A DNA stretch of 64,000 nt from Adenophora triphylla var. japonica (GCA_022495995.1 JAFEMH010002460.1:62001-126000); one strand, 5' to 3'. Positions 43,936-55,871 are shown, counted from the first letter of the stretch. Notes: generated by a model not told the origin, from the sequence alone. Translations and numbers: made by a program.

Positions 43936-44503
43936 GGAAAAAATGCAACAATTAGCATCCAACTATTGCACTTTTGTGGATAATACCATTAAACTTTTTT
44001 TTTTAATCCAACACATTAAACCTTTTTTTTTTGTATTTATTACCACTACGACTAACGGGATTAGTTTTTCCTAGTTAAATGCCATTTATCCAGGGGTATT
44101 TTCGGTATAAAAGTCATAGGGGATGAATTAAAAAGAGGATTAATGTCTGGCCTCTATAATCCAGGAATATTTTCGGTATAAAAGTCCCGGGGGTATTTTT
44201 GGGGTTAGTTTTTCCTAGTTACCCAGGGGTATTTTCGGTATAAAAGTCCCATGGGTATTTTCGGTATAAAAGAGAAGAAAAATATAGAGGCCAGACATTA
44301 ATCCTCTTTTTAATTCATCCCCTAAGACTTTTATACCGAAAATACCCCTGGATAAATGGCATTTAACTAGGAAAAACTAACCCCGTTAGTCGTAATGGTA
44401 ATAAATTAAAAAAAAACTGTTTAATATGTTGGATCAAAAAAAAAAATTAATGGTATTATCCACAAAAGTGCAATAGTTGGATGCTAATTGTTGCATTTTT
44501 TCC
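43936..44503. mobile_element. Foldback MITE with ~235-bp inverted arms
   Basis: The ends GGAAAAAATGCAACAATTAG and its complement lie inside near-matching 9-mers TATAACATA (43927-43935) and TATAATATA (44504-44512). The arms run to about 44170 and from about 44270. The centre repeats GGTATTTTCGGTATAAAAG about four or five times. It is probably MULE-derived; no coding sequence. Confidence 0.8.
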
Positions 44504-44512
44504 TATAATATA

Positions 44513-44689
44513 ATATTATATTTAATGATATATAGATATATGTACGTAGTTATATAACGTAACTGGACCTGATATGGACGGTTTCGGTTTTCGGTTTCGA
44601 ACCGTCCGTACGGTTTCGGTTCCGATTTGAACCGTGCTTTTCAAAAAAAATTGTTTTTTATTTGTTATGTTTTTTGATAATTTTTATAT
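44513..44689. other. hAT-like CGGTTTCGG-rich remnant
   Basis: Repeated GGTTTCGGTT/GAACCGT words at 44575-44640 resemble a hAT subterminal region. They could be the 3' end of the hAT copy at 45835-52850. There is no proof of a terminus. Confidence 0.4.
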
Positions 44690-45340
44690 ATATTTTTGTA
44701 AAAATATCAGTAATAAAAAAGTCAAAATATTATTTTCTAATCAATAAAAAATTTATAAAAATAAAAAATTAATAAAGGATAGTCCGTCCCTCTTTTCTTT
44801 TATATACTTTCGTTTGTTTAGTTTATTTCTATCTTTTTTTATATACCTTTTTGGAAAAAATATCACTAGTAAACAAAAGTCTAAAATATTATTTCCTAAT
44901 CAATAAAAAATTTATAAAAAATTAAAAATTAATAAAGGATAGTCCGTCCCTCTTTTCGTTTATATACTTTCGTTTGTTTAGTTTATTTCTATCTTTTTTT
45001 ATATACCTTTTTGGAAAAAATATCACTAGTAAATAAAAGTCTAAAATATTATTTTCTAATAAATATAAAATTTATAAAAAATAAAAAATTAATAAAGGAT
45101 AGTTCGTCCCTCTTTTCTTTTATATACTTTCGTTTGTTTAGTTTATTTCTATCTTTTTTTATATACCTTTTTGGAAAAAATATCACTAGTAAACAAAAGT
45201 CTAAAATATTATTTTCTAATCAATAAAAAATTTATAAAAAATAAAAAAAATAATAAAGAATAGTCTTTCCCTCTTTTCTTTTATATACTTTCGTTTGTTT
45301 AGTTTATTTCTATCTTTTTTTATATACCTTTTTTATATTT
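44690..45340. repeat. 160-bp minisatellite, about four copies
   Basis: TTGGAAAAAATATCACTAGT recurs at 44851, 45011 and 45171, exactly 160 apart. A more diverged unit lies before 44851 and a partial one after 45171. Each unit contains GGATAGTCCGTCCCTCTTTT and TTCGTTTGTTTAGTTTATTT. Confidence 0.93.
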
Positions 45341-45546
45341 TTAAACTTTGTAATATTAACAATTTAAATAATATCACATCCAAAAGTATATTTAAAAAAT
45401 AGGGACGGTACCCTGATCAATTTTATTAATATAAATAAGAAATTACAAGGAGAGGACAACCAATGGACCAAAGCCAAATGAGCCTTACCTCTAATTATAT
45501 TATCTTTAAAAAAAAAAAAAAGCAAAGTCTAATCTATTAAAAAAAG

Positions 45547-45549
<3 letters not shown>

Positions 45550-45613
<64 letters not shown>
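45550..45613. repeat. TA microsatellite
   Basis: About 32 uninterrupted AT dinucleotides. Confidence 0.97.
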
Positions 45614-45615
<2 letters not shown>

Positions 45616-45640
45616 TCTAATCTATAAAATTACAATTAAC

Positions 45641-45835
45641 TTACCTTATGGAGCGGTGTAGTTCATTCGCTCCCCGTCGATGTATCTTCATCAAAAAGGC
45701 TCCCTCCTCCTCGGAACTACTTCTTTTATCTTGGGTTCTTAGTTCGGCTTTTGTCCAATCGCCGAGCACCATTTGATATTCTAAATTATATGGAGTCAAC
45801 CTTGACCTTTGATTATCCAAGACACCCTCGTACAC
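45641..45835 (-). other. Unidentified 64-codon open frame
   Basis: VLDNQRSRLTPYNLEYQMVL followed by a Glu/Ser-rich tail. It adjoins the hAT pseudogene but in a different frame and without hAT motifs. It could be a fragment of another element or chance. I assign no function. Confidence 0.25.
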
Positions 45836-46748
45836 TAAATACTTATTCTCATCATATCAATACATTTACCTAAAACTGGACAATCTTTAAAATGCATAAA
45901 TATATAACTAATTTTAGCACAATATTCTAAAACTAATGGTGAAGTGGGATAATAAGAACCGGATAATTGTTCGGTAGCATCTTTAAAAACTTTCAAAATT
46001 TTCTTTAAATTATCACAAACATCCCATTGAGCATGCAATATTGCAGTAGGATATTTTATTTGTTGAAAAAACTGACACAATGGTTCACGCAATTCATAAG
46101 AGTCGGATAACATTTTATGGGTGAAATTTCATCGGGTTGAAACATCTAGGGAAAATCTTTTAGGTGGGATATTATTTGCTTTACAAAATCTAATCCACAT
46201 TTTTGTTACAATGTGATTTCTCATTAGATAAGAAAGAACTTCCTTAAATGGGGTTATATAAGTCTTTAAAGTTGCTAAACCATCTTGCACACACAAATTT
46301 TAAATATGACATATGCATCGAACATGAAAAAATTTATCACCAGTGGATGGTTGACAAATTTCAATGAGTGATGGTAAAGTAGCAGTATTATTTGCAGCAT
46401 TATCAAATCCAATTGAAAAATTTTTTGTTAACTAGGTTATTTCTTGTAAAACTGTAGCAATTTTGTTAGAAATATTTTGAGCGTTATGAACAGTATCAAA
46501 AGCTTTAAATGCAAGTAATCGTTTTTGTATTTTCCAAGTATTATCAATCCAATGACATGTAATCTATAGTATAAATGAGGACGACTTTGGCACTGTTCCA
46601 TGAACAGTTCCAAGTGTCCATTTGACCATTTTGCCCCCATTATTTTGTTACTTTCCCATTTTGCCTTTCCTTTAAAAAAAATTTTTTTTTTTAAACACAC
46701 ACATACCCACGCTTTCTCTCTCTCTCTCCATTCAGTTTGAATTTCAAA

Positions 46749-46890
46749 ATGGAGGAAGAAAACCCATCTGTAAATATTAGGTTTCGAGCCGATGTGCCTG
46801 AGAGAAGGACGGTGGATGTTGCAGCGACTGCGACTGCGACGCCGGAGAAGAAAGAACTTCGAATCAGCACCGCCGCACAAGCAATCATGG
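46749..46890 (+). pseudogene. Captured first exon, unidentified gene
   Basis: ATG opens MEEENPSVNIRFRADVPERR, then an Ala/Thr stretch and KKELRISTAAQAIMG, ending at a good splice donor (G|GTAAGT at 46891). A CT-rich leader precedes it. A short echo of GCCGGAGAAGAAAGAACTTC occurs at 46980-46999. I do not recognise the family. The rest of the gene is absent. Confidence 0.6.
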
Positions 46891-47039
46891 GTAAGTATAA
46901 ATTCATAAACCTTCATTCGAAACCCTAACCCTAGCTTTTTTTCCCAATTCTGTAGTTCGGAGCCCTCTCTCATCGCCGCCGCCGGAGAAGAAAGAACTTC
47001 TGATCTACAAATTATATTAACGCATATTTGCTGTCACTG

Positions 47040-47042
<3 letters not shown>

Positions 47043-47122
<80 letters not shown>
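47043..47122 (+). repeat. CT microsatellite (40 units)
   Basis: Uninterrupted CT repeat inside the Helitron, after the captured exon. Confidence 0.97.
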
Positions 47123-47124
<2 letters not shown>

Positions 47125-48256
47125 GATGTGTTTATGGCTCTTTGCTTTTCCTGCTTATGCGTGTAATTGCACATGCTGATGGTCACATTATATTTTGACA
47201 TTTATTTCAGAAGTAGGGCACATGATAGGTTACATTGGTACATATTGACATTCTTTTCCCTTCTTTTCATTTTGATTGCTTTACTTGAGATTTCTAAGAT
47301 GACAGTCATAGTATTATTGGTTTTCATTCCCTTACCAAACTGAGTTAATAATGTGCCTGCTTCTGTAAACCCGGTGCGTGTATTAGTTTCAATTATTTTA
47401 TGCTAACCCAAATGTCCTGCGAACTTCCAGTGACTTTAGGATAATGCTGGTGTCTACAATCTTGATACATAATGGTGCTTGAGAATGCAATTTATTTAAA
47501 AGAATCCATATGTGCAGAGTAAGCGAATTCTTGGTTTAGCTCCAATTTAGTGTCGGAAGAGAAGATTAATCAAAATTTCTCGTGTCACAGTTAGGTGGAT
47601 ATTTATCGTAAATATTTAAGGGATCCTCTTTTGCTCGCAGTGATCGTTTATCATATGGATTACGATTCTGTGATCCTTAGAGAATTTCTATGCATATACG
47701 GAATCAGCTAATTGGCAGTTCTTATAAGTCTTCACCAAGTACATGGCAGAACACATACTATCCATATGGCATAATTTTACTGACATGTGTTTTCTAATGA
47801 ACCACTTCAAAACTGCCCAAAAAACAAGTTTGTAGAAATAAAATAAAAAATATAAAAATAAAAACACTTTATTTAACTAATTGGCAGTTCTTATAAGTCT
47901 TCACCAAGTACATGGCAGAACACATACTATCCATATGGCATATAATTTTACTGACATGAGTTTTCTAATGAACATAATGTTCATATTAACTCCTACGTCT
48001 TGAATCCTGAATGTGCAGATTTGAATGCATGTTAGACAGAATTTGCCAGCACATAAACTCATTATAAAATGCTTTCATCAAGTTTGAAACTTCAAAAATA
48101 ATGAACCATAATAAATGATTCACATGGGATCTCTTCACCATTTCCAATGTAAGAGGATTCAGAACACTTAAATATGTGTTCAAGGAATAATGTGCAATTC
48201 AGGTGCTAGCAATATTGTCAACTTCTCTTTCTGTTCTCTTCCTTCTTTGCTTTCAG
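47123..48256. other. Intron-like Helitron interior with a 100-bp duplication
   Basis: No gene. The segment TTGGCAGTTCTTATAAGTCT to TTTTCTAATGAAC occurs at about 47711-47801 and 47880-47974, separated by an A-rich stretch. A T-rich tract ending GCTTTCAG (48249-48256) looks like an intron acceptor and is the hAT target site. Confidence 0.65.
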
Positions 48257-49306
48257 TAGGGATGGCAACGGGGCGGATACGGGGCGGGTTTGACCAAAAC
48301 CGTACCCGCCCCTCAAAGAACCCCCCTAGTACCGAACCCGCCCCGCCCCGCCAACTGGAGAACCCGCATCCGCCCCGCCCCGCACCACAGTCTATCACAT
48401 GAATACTCAAGCCAAAGACACTTGCTACTTGCTATTCAACAGCGTTGACGAGAAATTAAGGAAATAAGGAGAAAATAAATTTAACTAAACAAGAATGTTT
48501 TCTTTCCCCTTTCCCAGTTCATACTCCATGGATAACAGCTTAAACCAAAGTCAAACAGGCACTTTGTTATCTCCATCCCAAAATTGACCACACACAACCC
48601 CCCCCCAAAAAAAGGTAACTTTTATTAATAAAAAAGCATTTCCAGAAGAAACTAAAACAAAAGCAGCAAGGGATCATCAGAATCAACCGATCTTTAACAA
48701 ACAAACAACCATTGAAGACAATAAACCTCAAATTACAAAATTTCAAGTCAAAAACAGAAATGTTTTGTCATAAAAAGGCGGAATTCGCGAGTAAACAAAC
48801 GTACCTTGATATTGAGGAGAGAAAATCACACCAATTTTAGGGAGAGAGATGGGAGGGATGGGCCGGAGGAAGACGTAGAAGCGGCGGCCAGAGGAGGTCG
48901 TGGAAGCGGCGGCCGGCGGAGTGGAAGTCGCCTGAGAGAGGAGCCGGCGTGGGTTGGGTATCTAGCGCTAGCGCCGCATCCTCTAAGGCTCTAACCCTAG
49001 AAATCGATTTGAGATTGAGATGATGAGAGAGAGAGAGAGTGAAGCCGCTGCGCATAGAAAATAGGGGACTGGGAGTCTGGGGGTTTACGGGTAAGGGTAA
49101 TAATTAATTAAAATGGGGAGGGGTATTATAGTAATTATATATATAATAATATGCGGGGCGGGGCGGGGCGGGGCACCGCGGGTTGAGGGGTGAAACCGAA
49201 CCCGCCCCGTGACCCGCCGGGTTTTCAAAAAATGCTACCAAACCCGCCCCGCTACGGTGCGGATCGTCCCGGATACGGATCGGATTCGGACAAATTGCCA
49301 TCCCTA
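48257..49306. mobile_element. Non-autonomous hAT element (1050 bp)
   Basis: Ends TAGGGATGGCAA and TTGCCATCCCTA, with the 8-bp target duplication GCTTTCAG at 48249-48256 and 49307-49314. The subterminal regions are rich in CGGGGCGG/CCGCCCC. On the minus strand (about 49060-48800) a GC-rich stretch with a CTCTCT leader and a GTACGT donor looks like a captured 5' exon, but I cannot name it. Confidence 0.92.
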
Positions 49307-49914
49307 GCTTTCAGTCTCATATTTTCCTGCAGAAGTACCCAAAATCGTAGACAGGAGAAAAGAACATGGTTGGAGAAGGGTACTGAAGAACATACTCTGA
49401 AGGTTGCTCTGATATCAAAGGTCAGAATTCTAATACGTATAAACACATGCATTATTTATATAATACTATAGATAATATAATGGGATTTTTACCAATAAGA
49501 CCTTTAGATAGGGGGGAATTTATCAATAAAAACAATACATTTTAAATTTTACCTTAGGATCCTAAATTGGAAATCAAAACCCCCGTAGAGTCCCTGTCCC
49601 TATTTTTAATAAACTTAAATGGCGAAACAGCCCCTCAGCCCTCGTTCTCTTTCTCTCTCTATGCGCAAAACAGATCCACTTTATCTCTCTATCCGCATTT
49701 CACCAGAACTCCGCCATTGCCATCTCCTTAACCTCCTCCCTCTCCGGCAAAGACCAAGACCAATCCTCCTTCCCTTCCAAATCCAACCGGCGACTTCCCT
49801 TGGCCCCAATTACCTTCAACCGGCGACCTCCAATCTCCGCCTTCGCCCAGTTCTTCCTCCCCAAACAATCTCCTCCCTAACCTAGCTCTCCCTCACCGGC
49901 CAATCTCCTCCTCC

Positions 49915-50420
49915 GATTCAACTGGTCAGAAGCTCGAAGGTGCTCTCCTCAATGCCCTTGTATTCGTCAGCCTTATTGCTGCGGTAACCTTCCTGCTCGT
50001 TCTACTCTATTACTACAATTTCACCAATTTCTTGAAGAATTACATGTGGTTTTCGGCTTTTTTCGTTCTTGGAGCCATGGGTGGGTCGGTGTTTTTGTCT
50101 GTGATTCAACATTTCTCTTTACCAGTTGATTCGATTACTTGCTTTGTGCTACTTTTGAATTTCACTGCGGTGGGTGTGATTTCTGTGTTTTCGGATGGGG
50201 CCGCAATTCCAATAATGTTGAGGCAGGTGTATATGGTTTTGTTGGGGATTTTTTTGGTCTTGGTTTACTAAATTGCACGAATGGTCCACTTGGAGTTTGT
50301 TGGTCGCTTTGGCTTTATATGATCTGGTTGCAGTTTCGGCACCTGGGGGGCCTCATAAATTGTTGGTTGAATTGGCTTCGAGTCGTGATGATGATCCCCT
50401 CAGTCACTCTTTTGCTTTTT
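49915..50420 (+). pseudogene. Captured presenilin fragment
   Basis: Presenilin is the aspartyl protease subunit of gamma-secretase. The reading KLEGALLNALVFVSLIAAVT, FLLVLLYYYNFTNFLKNYM, FSAFFVLGAMGGSVFLSVIQ and PVDSITCFVLLLNFTAVGVI matches the TM2-TM5 region. After a one-base shift in the T-run near 50252-50262 it continues LHEWSTWSLLVALALYDLVA and GGPHKLLVELASSRDD. The catalytic TM6 Asp of the YD motif is codon 50321-50323. TM7 with GxGD, the C-terminal PAL and the N-terminus are absent, so it cannot be active. Upstream 49619-49910 is Pro/Leu-rich and not presenilin-like. Confidence 0.88.
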
Positions 50421-50479
50421 TCTGCTTACATCCGAGTAATGTTAGGATCTCATTTCCTAGGCCAATTTTCATCCCAATC

Positions 50480-51135
50480 TGTGTGGGCAAAATTATCCGT
50501 TATTTATCAGTTGTTGATTGTTTGTGCACAACTGTGAGGTCAATTTCTCAGTTATTATAATTGTTTGTGCACAACAGTGAGGTCTATTTCACAGTTGTTG
50601 GTTGAGATGTGAATAACTGTGAAATATTTTTCACACTTCTAAAACTGTGAGGTCAGTTTCACAGTTATTTATGAATGTGAAATGGTTTACCCGTTATTTA
50701 TCAGTTGTTGATGATTATTTTTGCACAACTGTGAGGTCAATTTCTCAGTTATGATTGTTGAGGTCACTTTCTCAGTTATTGTGCATAACAGTGAGGTCTA
50801 TTTCACAGTTATTATGATTGTTTGTGCACAATAGTGAGGTCTATTTCACAGTTATTATGATTGTTTGTGCACAACAGTGAGGTCTATTTCACGGTTGTTA
50901 GGTTTGATGTAAATAACTGTGTAATGATTTTCACAGTTATTGTGCATAAGCGTGTAATGATTTGCACATTTCTAAGCTGAGAATTATGTTTGTGCACAAC
51001 TGTGAGGTCAATTTCTCAGTTATAGTTATGAGTGTTGAGGTCAAAATTTCTCAGTTATGATTGTTGAGGTCAATTTCACATTTGTTTATACAGTTATTTT
51101 CATCAAAACTGTGAAATAGACTTCTTAGTTTATAA
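50480..51135. repeat. Degenerate array of ACTGTGAGGTCAATTTCTCAGT hairpin units
   Basis: About a dozen variants of GTGCACAACTGTGAGGTC followed by AATTTCTCAGTTATTATGAT recur with irregular 40-75-base spacing. Many fold on themselves; for example the arms AACTGTGA and TCACAGTT flank eight bases at about 50643-50667. The array directly follows the presenilin fragment inside the Pack-MULE. Confidence 0.85.
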
Positions 51136-51353
51136 ATGTGAAAATCATTGTACGCTTATACTCATGTGTGAACAAATGATAAATGATTTTTTCAGATTTT
51201 TACAAGTGAAAAATAATTATTTTATTTATAAATTTTGAAATATATGATGAGTAAACTTGTTTGATTCGTCTTGGCGATGTGATTAAAACAGTGGTTTCGA
51301 ATTATTTTTTCGACTTTTAGATTTTGAGATATTGCATTTTAAAAATTTAAGAG

Positions 51354-51445
51354 GAAAAAAAAAGGAAGAGAGAGAGAAAAGTAAAGTCAAAAAAAAAAAA
51401 GGAAAAGAAAAAAAAAATAAGAAGAAAACGTACAAAAAAAAGAAA

Positions 51446-51484
<39 letters not shown>

Positions 51485-51505
51485 GCGAGTGAGAGGCAAG
51501 TGCGT
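51354..51505. repeat. Purine-rich tract with GA microsatellite
   Basis: Poly-A/AAAG stretches, then about 15 GA units at 51450-51479. The low complexity explains the Lys/Glu-rich open frame. Confidence 0.9.
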
Positions 51506-51733
51506 GAGAGAGAAGAAGGGTTTGAGGGCAATTTGGTCTAGAAAAAAATTGAGGGACTTTTTGGCTGTTTTGATAATGTTAGTCCTTAAAGGTAGTTTTT
51601 ATTTGGGTGAGGGACTAATTGGTCAAAGCCTCTAATATAATTTGTAGATCGGATTCTTCTTTTTCTTTTTTTTTCGGCCATTTTTGTTCTTCATATTCTT
51701 AATTTGTGGCTCATTTCGTGGATGTGATCGTAA

Positions 51734-51883
<150 letters not shown>

Positions 51884-52008
51884 TAATTTGCTATCGGATT
51901 ATGATTTTGTTTATTTTTCATATTTTTAGGCATATTTGTTTGGGTGAATTGTTTTGAATCAGTTGATTTTGTATTTGAATTAGAACATCAAAATCTATAT
52001 GTTAATTA

Positions 52009-52145
52009 GATGTTAATTTATGTCTTATCTTTTTGTAAACAAGGGCATAATGTTTATGTTCATAAAATTCTATATGTTAATTAGATGTTAATTTATGTCT
52101 TATCTTTTTGTAAACAAGGGCATAATGTTTATGTTCATACATCAC
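52009..52145 (+). repeat. 74-bp tandem duplication near the Helitron 3' end
   Basis: TATATGTTAATTAGATGTTA to GGCATAATGTTTATGTTCAT occurs twice in direct succession with almost no difference. Confidence 0.92.
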
Positions 52146-52188
52146 TATAATTTGTAACTATAATGTTTATGTTAATTAAAAAAAAAGA

Positions 52189-52220
52189 CCCGTGTCCTCG
52201 GACATGGGCATATGTACTAG
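52189..52220 (+). terminator. Helitron 3' hairpin and CTAG end
   Basis: The nine-base stem CCCGTGTCC/GGACATGGG (one G-T position) with a TC loop is followed by eight bases and CTAG. In Helitrons this hairpin is thought to terminate rolling-circle transfer. Confidence 0.92.
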
Positions 52221-52850
52221 TTTCTATATAATTATGAGTTTGCCAATGATCACTCCATATATCGACACATATTGATAATTTTTGTGGTAAATCTTTAAAC
52301 ATATTAATTAAAGTTAATTTTACTTGAAGATGTTGGGTCTTAGTATCACGAGTACTCGTATTTTTATGAATTTCTTTAGCAGCGGGATTTAAAGCAAGTT
52401 GTGCAAAATTAGACCACAATTGATCATGAGCAAAATTAAAGGGTAATCCTTTAGCAGCAGTAAATTTAGCCATTTCTCTTCTATAAGCTGCATTATCAAA
52501 TTTAAATAGTTGAGAAGACGTACCTTGTGAGCTCCCCGTAAATCCTTGTAGTTGTGTTTGACCTTCATTGTCTCCAACATGGTCGGGTGCTTTGACGCTA
52601 AATGCCTTTTAAACGACCCATAACCACCTCCATGAGTAAAGGCAAATGTTGAAGTGCAATAGTTGCAATACATAGTGAATTTATTGGTACCTTAAATTGG
52701 CACTTTTGTAAAGTGCACAGTCATGATATCGGACCTCCCCGTGGTTCAACCTCCTCGACCTCGACCTCGGATTTGACCACCACCTCGGGCTTGCGTTTCA
52801 CTTTGGGTTTGAGTTTTACTTTCTTATTTTGGGTTTACATAATTTAACCC

Positions 52851-54322
52851 TCCTAGCTTTAGCTTTGATTTGATTGATACCATAACCTCATCTCTATTTT
52901 CTGGAATTTAGGCCCATATGTAATGAATCTTAGACTTCAATTTTTAGTATAAGTCCATTTTATAGAATAGGTTTATTTAGGCTTGAAGACTGGCACAAGA
53001 CTCATTGGACATGAGGTTTCAGTTCAAGAAGTTTCAAACTGCACATAGAAAATCGCACTAGCAAACCGCAGTGTGGAATTCATACATTGAAATCGCACTT
53101 CAAAGAATTGCAGTGAATTCTCATTGGTGAAACCGTACTAGCAAAACCGCAGTGCAGTTCTAATCTTAAGACCGCACTGAGAAACCTCGTTTGGTGAAAC
53201 CGTACTACCTAAACCGCATCTTTACCAAACCGCATCCAATGATTGAAGATTTGAAGTTGAACCACTTATGACTGCTGGAATCCACGTCAGCAATATTTAA
53301 AGTCAACCACTAAATCTTGTCACGTGACTAAGTGTCAGACAGGATCTGCAAGGATCTTGAAAAGGTGACAGATGTCCTTCATTCCTTAATTACAGCTGAG
53401 GTCTGATCAGCCTTATCTGCTCTTTTGAACAAAGGGACAAAAGTGAATTTGTGAATCAATCAGAATGCACCAGTATAGTACTTGCTACAACTGTTTCCAA
53501 CGACTACTTTCTTGGTGCTTGGGTATAAATACCCCCATTCTTCAACATTTGAAGTTTGCTTGAGAAATTGAAATTACAGTGAGTTCATAAGAAGATTGAA
53601 GCTTTTTCCAAAAATTATTCAACTCTTTGAATCTTCATCTTCTTCCTTCAAGAACATATTTCTAGCCCAGAAATCAAGCCTTTAACACTCAAGAATCATT
53701 GTGCTCTATATCATATAGATCCAAATAGCTTTGATCTTGTTAAACACACACACACCTCTCTTGATTAATCACATAGATTAATTCATTTAAGACACACTGG
53801 TTATAGTCTAGGATTTGATCTTCATAGAATAGATTATAGATCTGAGTTTGAATACTTGTATCTTTGTAATCTCTCTCATACTCAATATAAAATCTAACTC
53901 TTAAAAAATCCAAGACTAATCATCTTGATAGTGGATGTAGATCATTTACGATTGAACCACTACAAATATTGTATTCTTACTTTTCTGCATTTTTAATTAC
54001 TATTCATTGCTAATTATTTGTCTTTATTTGTTTGATCTCATTTACAGTTATCCAAGTTGTGAATTGTGTTTGCAGTTAATCATTGTCAAAACCTCTTTAC
54101 TATTTGTGAAAACCGCACACACAAAACCGCACTACAAACCGCACCACTTTACTTAAGAAATTCTGCTGTGCATTTCGCAATGCTACTTGCGGTTTTAATA
54201 CACTGCAAGCGATTTTGTAAGCAAGAGGTTTCGTTTTCAAAAAGAGGGCAAAAATTTTTATAACAGTTATTCAACCCCCCCTCTAGCTATTTTCACCCTT
54301 GTTGCCACCTTTGGGACCAACA
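52851..54322 (+). mobile_element. Ty1/copia LTR (Copia-C), left edge uncertain
   Basis: Ends GGGACCAACA two bases before the PBS. A TATA box (TATAAATAC) lies at about 53525. The left boundary is where hAT sequence fades; TGTAATGAATC at about 52919 is a possible start. Repeated AAACCGCA/CCGCACT words lie at 53050-53235 and 54110-54215. No second LTR was found, so the element is truncated. Confidence 0.75.
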
Positions 54323-54324
54323 AG

Positions 54325-54336
54325 TGGTATCAGAGC
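54325..54336 (+). promoter_or_regulatory. Copia-C primer-binding site (initiator tRNA-Met)
   Basis: TGGTATCAGAGC lies two bases after the LTR end. Confidence 0.93.
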
Positions 54337-54394
54337 AAAACACATTTATAAAACTCCCATTTTTCAAGCTTAATAGCTTGTGTGCCGATTCATT

Positions 54395-55869
54395 ATGGCA
54401 AACTCAAAAACTATGACAACTGTTAACTATTCACACATTCCTATTTTGGACGAAGACCACTTTGACATCTGGAAGGTCCGAATGTTAATTCATTTGAAAA
54501 CTATTGATGAGATGCTGGTGGAATGCGTGACGAAAGGACCCTTTGTTCACATGAAGGCCAACACCAATCCAACCACCAGTGCTGAAACTCCAGAATTACC
54601 AAAGCATAAATCTGAGTGGTCTGATGAGAAAAAACGATTAGCTGCTTTGAACAGCAAAGCAAGATTCATCATTTCTGGAACCTTGCCCGTATCAACCCTT
54701 CAAAAAGTAATGTATTTCAAAATCGCAAAACAGATGTGGGATGCCATAGAGAGCTACCTTGAAGGTGATGATCTCTGCAAGGAAAATAAAAGATATGTTG
54801 TTGAAAGATCCTACAACAACTTCAACAGAAAATCCAACGAACCTTGCGCCAAACCTACGATCGCTACGTTGAGGTAGTTAATGCTTGTAGATCTCTAGGC
54901 AAAGTTTTAACTGATAAAGAAGTCAATATGACTTTTCTAGCTGCTTTGGGTTCGAGATGGGTCAATAAAGTCATATCTCTTGAGGACTCTAAAGATTTAA
55001 ATACTTGGATGTTAAGTAACTTGTATGCAAATCTTAAAGTACATAAACTTAAATTAGATCATATTGAAGAGATTGATGGGAAAGACAAATCACTTTCTAT
55101 GTCCGTAGTGGAACATGGGGAGAAACCATCTACTTCAAATCAAACCTCAGATCATTCCATCTCAACCTCATCACTCATCGAAATGGATGATGATGATTTT
55201 GTCATGTTTGTAAAAAGATTCCAAAAATTTCGAAAAGCTTCAAAGCCATTTTCTAAATCTTTTTCAAAAGGCAAACCTCCGGCAACTTTTTCTAAGGCTG
55301 CTGATACAAAAAAGAAGAGTGATCTAGTTTGCTACAATTGTAGAAAACCTGGTCACTTTGCATCTGAGTGTCCACAGCCTAGATTTGAATATATGAAAAA
55401 GAAAACCTCTCCTGCGAAATTTTATCGTCGCAAGGGAATGGTTGCTGAAGAGGAAGAGAACTCAAAAGAGTTAGCAACTTGGATTGAAACAGATTCTGAT
55501 GAAGGAAGTGATGATGAAACTTAAGAGTTTAATCTCTGCCTTGTTGCAGACGCTTCTGATGATTCAGATACTGAGTCAGTCGAGTCGCTCGAGATTGATG
55601 AAGAAGAGGTTATTCCAATAAAAACCAAAATTATGGAGGATGAAGTAAAACTTACTCCTAGTGTTAAAATTGGGAATAGTTCTTACTCACGTCCCATTTT
55701 TTCTTTCAAAAATGTCACACCTTCAAAAATAATTCCAACTAAGAAAATTTTAAAAAAGGTGGTGGAAGAAGTTTCTCCCATGGAACATGAAAGGATGTTC
55801 AAGGAAGCTAAAATGATGATCCTAAAATTCCAAAATGTTAAGAAAGCTGTGTCTTTAGCAAATGACTAA
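54395..55869 (+). pseudogene. Copia-C gag (SIRE-like), frameshifted
   Basis: ATG at 54395 starts MANSKTMTTVNYSHIPILDE. A gag domain of the SIRE/Maximus kind follows (DHFDIWKVRMLIHLKTIDEM, FKIAKQMWDAIESYLEGDD). A frameshift near 54840 moves into the frame LRQTYDRYVEVVNACRSLGK. The zinc knuckle CYNCRKPGHFASEC is at about 55331-55372. An acidic tail follows, with one TAA (55522-55524) and continued open sequence to 55869. Protease and later pol are absent because a LINE fragment abuts. The frame is otherwise well kept, so the truncation looks fairly recent. Confidence 0.88.
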
Positions 55870-55871
55870 TT

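Larger units (their letters stand above)
49482..51632 (+). mobile_element. Pack-MULE (2151 bp) carrying a presenilin fragment
   Basis: The 9-bp TAATATAAT lies at both edges (49473-49481 and 51633-51641). The ends GGGATTTTTACCAATAAGAC and the complement GAGGCTTTGACCAATTAGTC match at about 15 of 21 positions. No transposase. The AT-rich target makes a chance match somewhat likelier than usual, so the boundary is probable rather than certain. Confidence 0.72.

Noticed and set aside
49915..50420. Active presenilin gene
   Set aside because: It lacks the N-terminus, TM7 GxGD and PAL region, carries a frameshift and is bounded by transposon ends.
51283..51541. Lys/Glu-rich or Leu/Ser-rich proteins
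   Set aside because: Both strands' frames come from low-complexity A and GA tracts.
54325..54336. tRNA-Met gene fragments at 54325, 10256 and 19269
   Set aside because: Only the 12-13 bases of a primer-binding site are present, exactly next to LTR ends.
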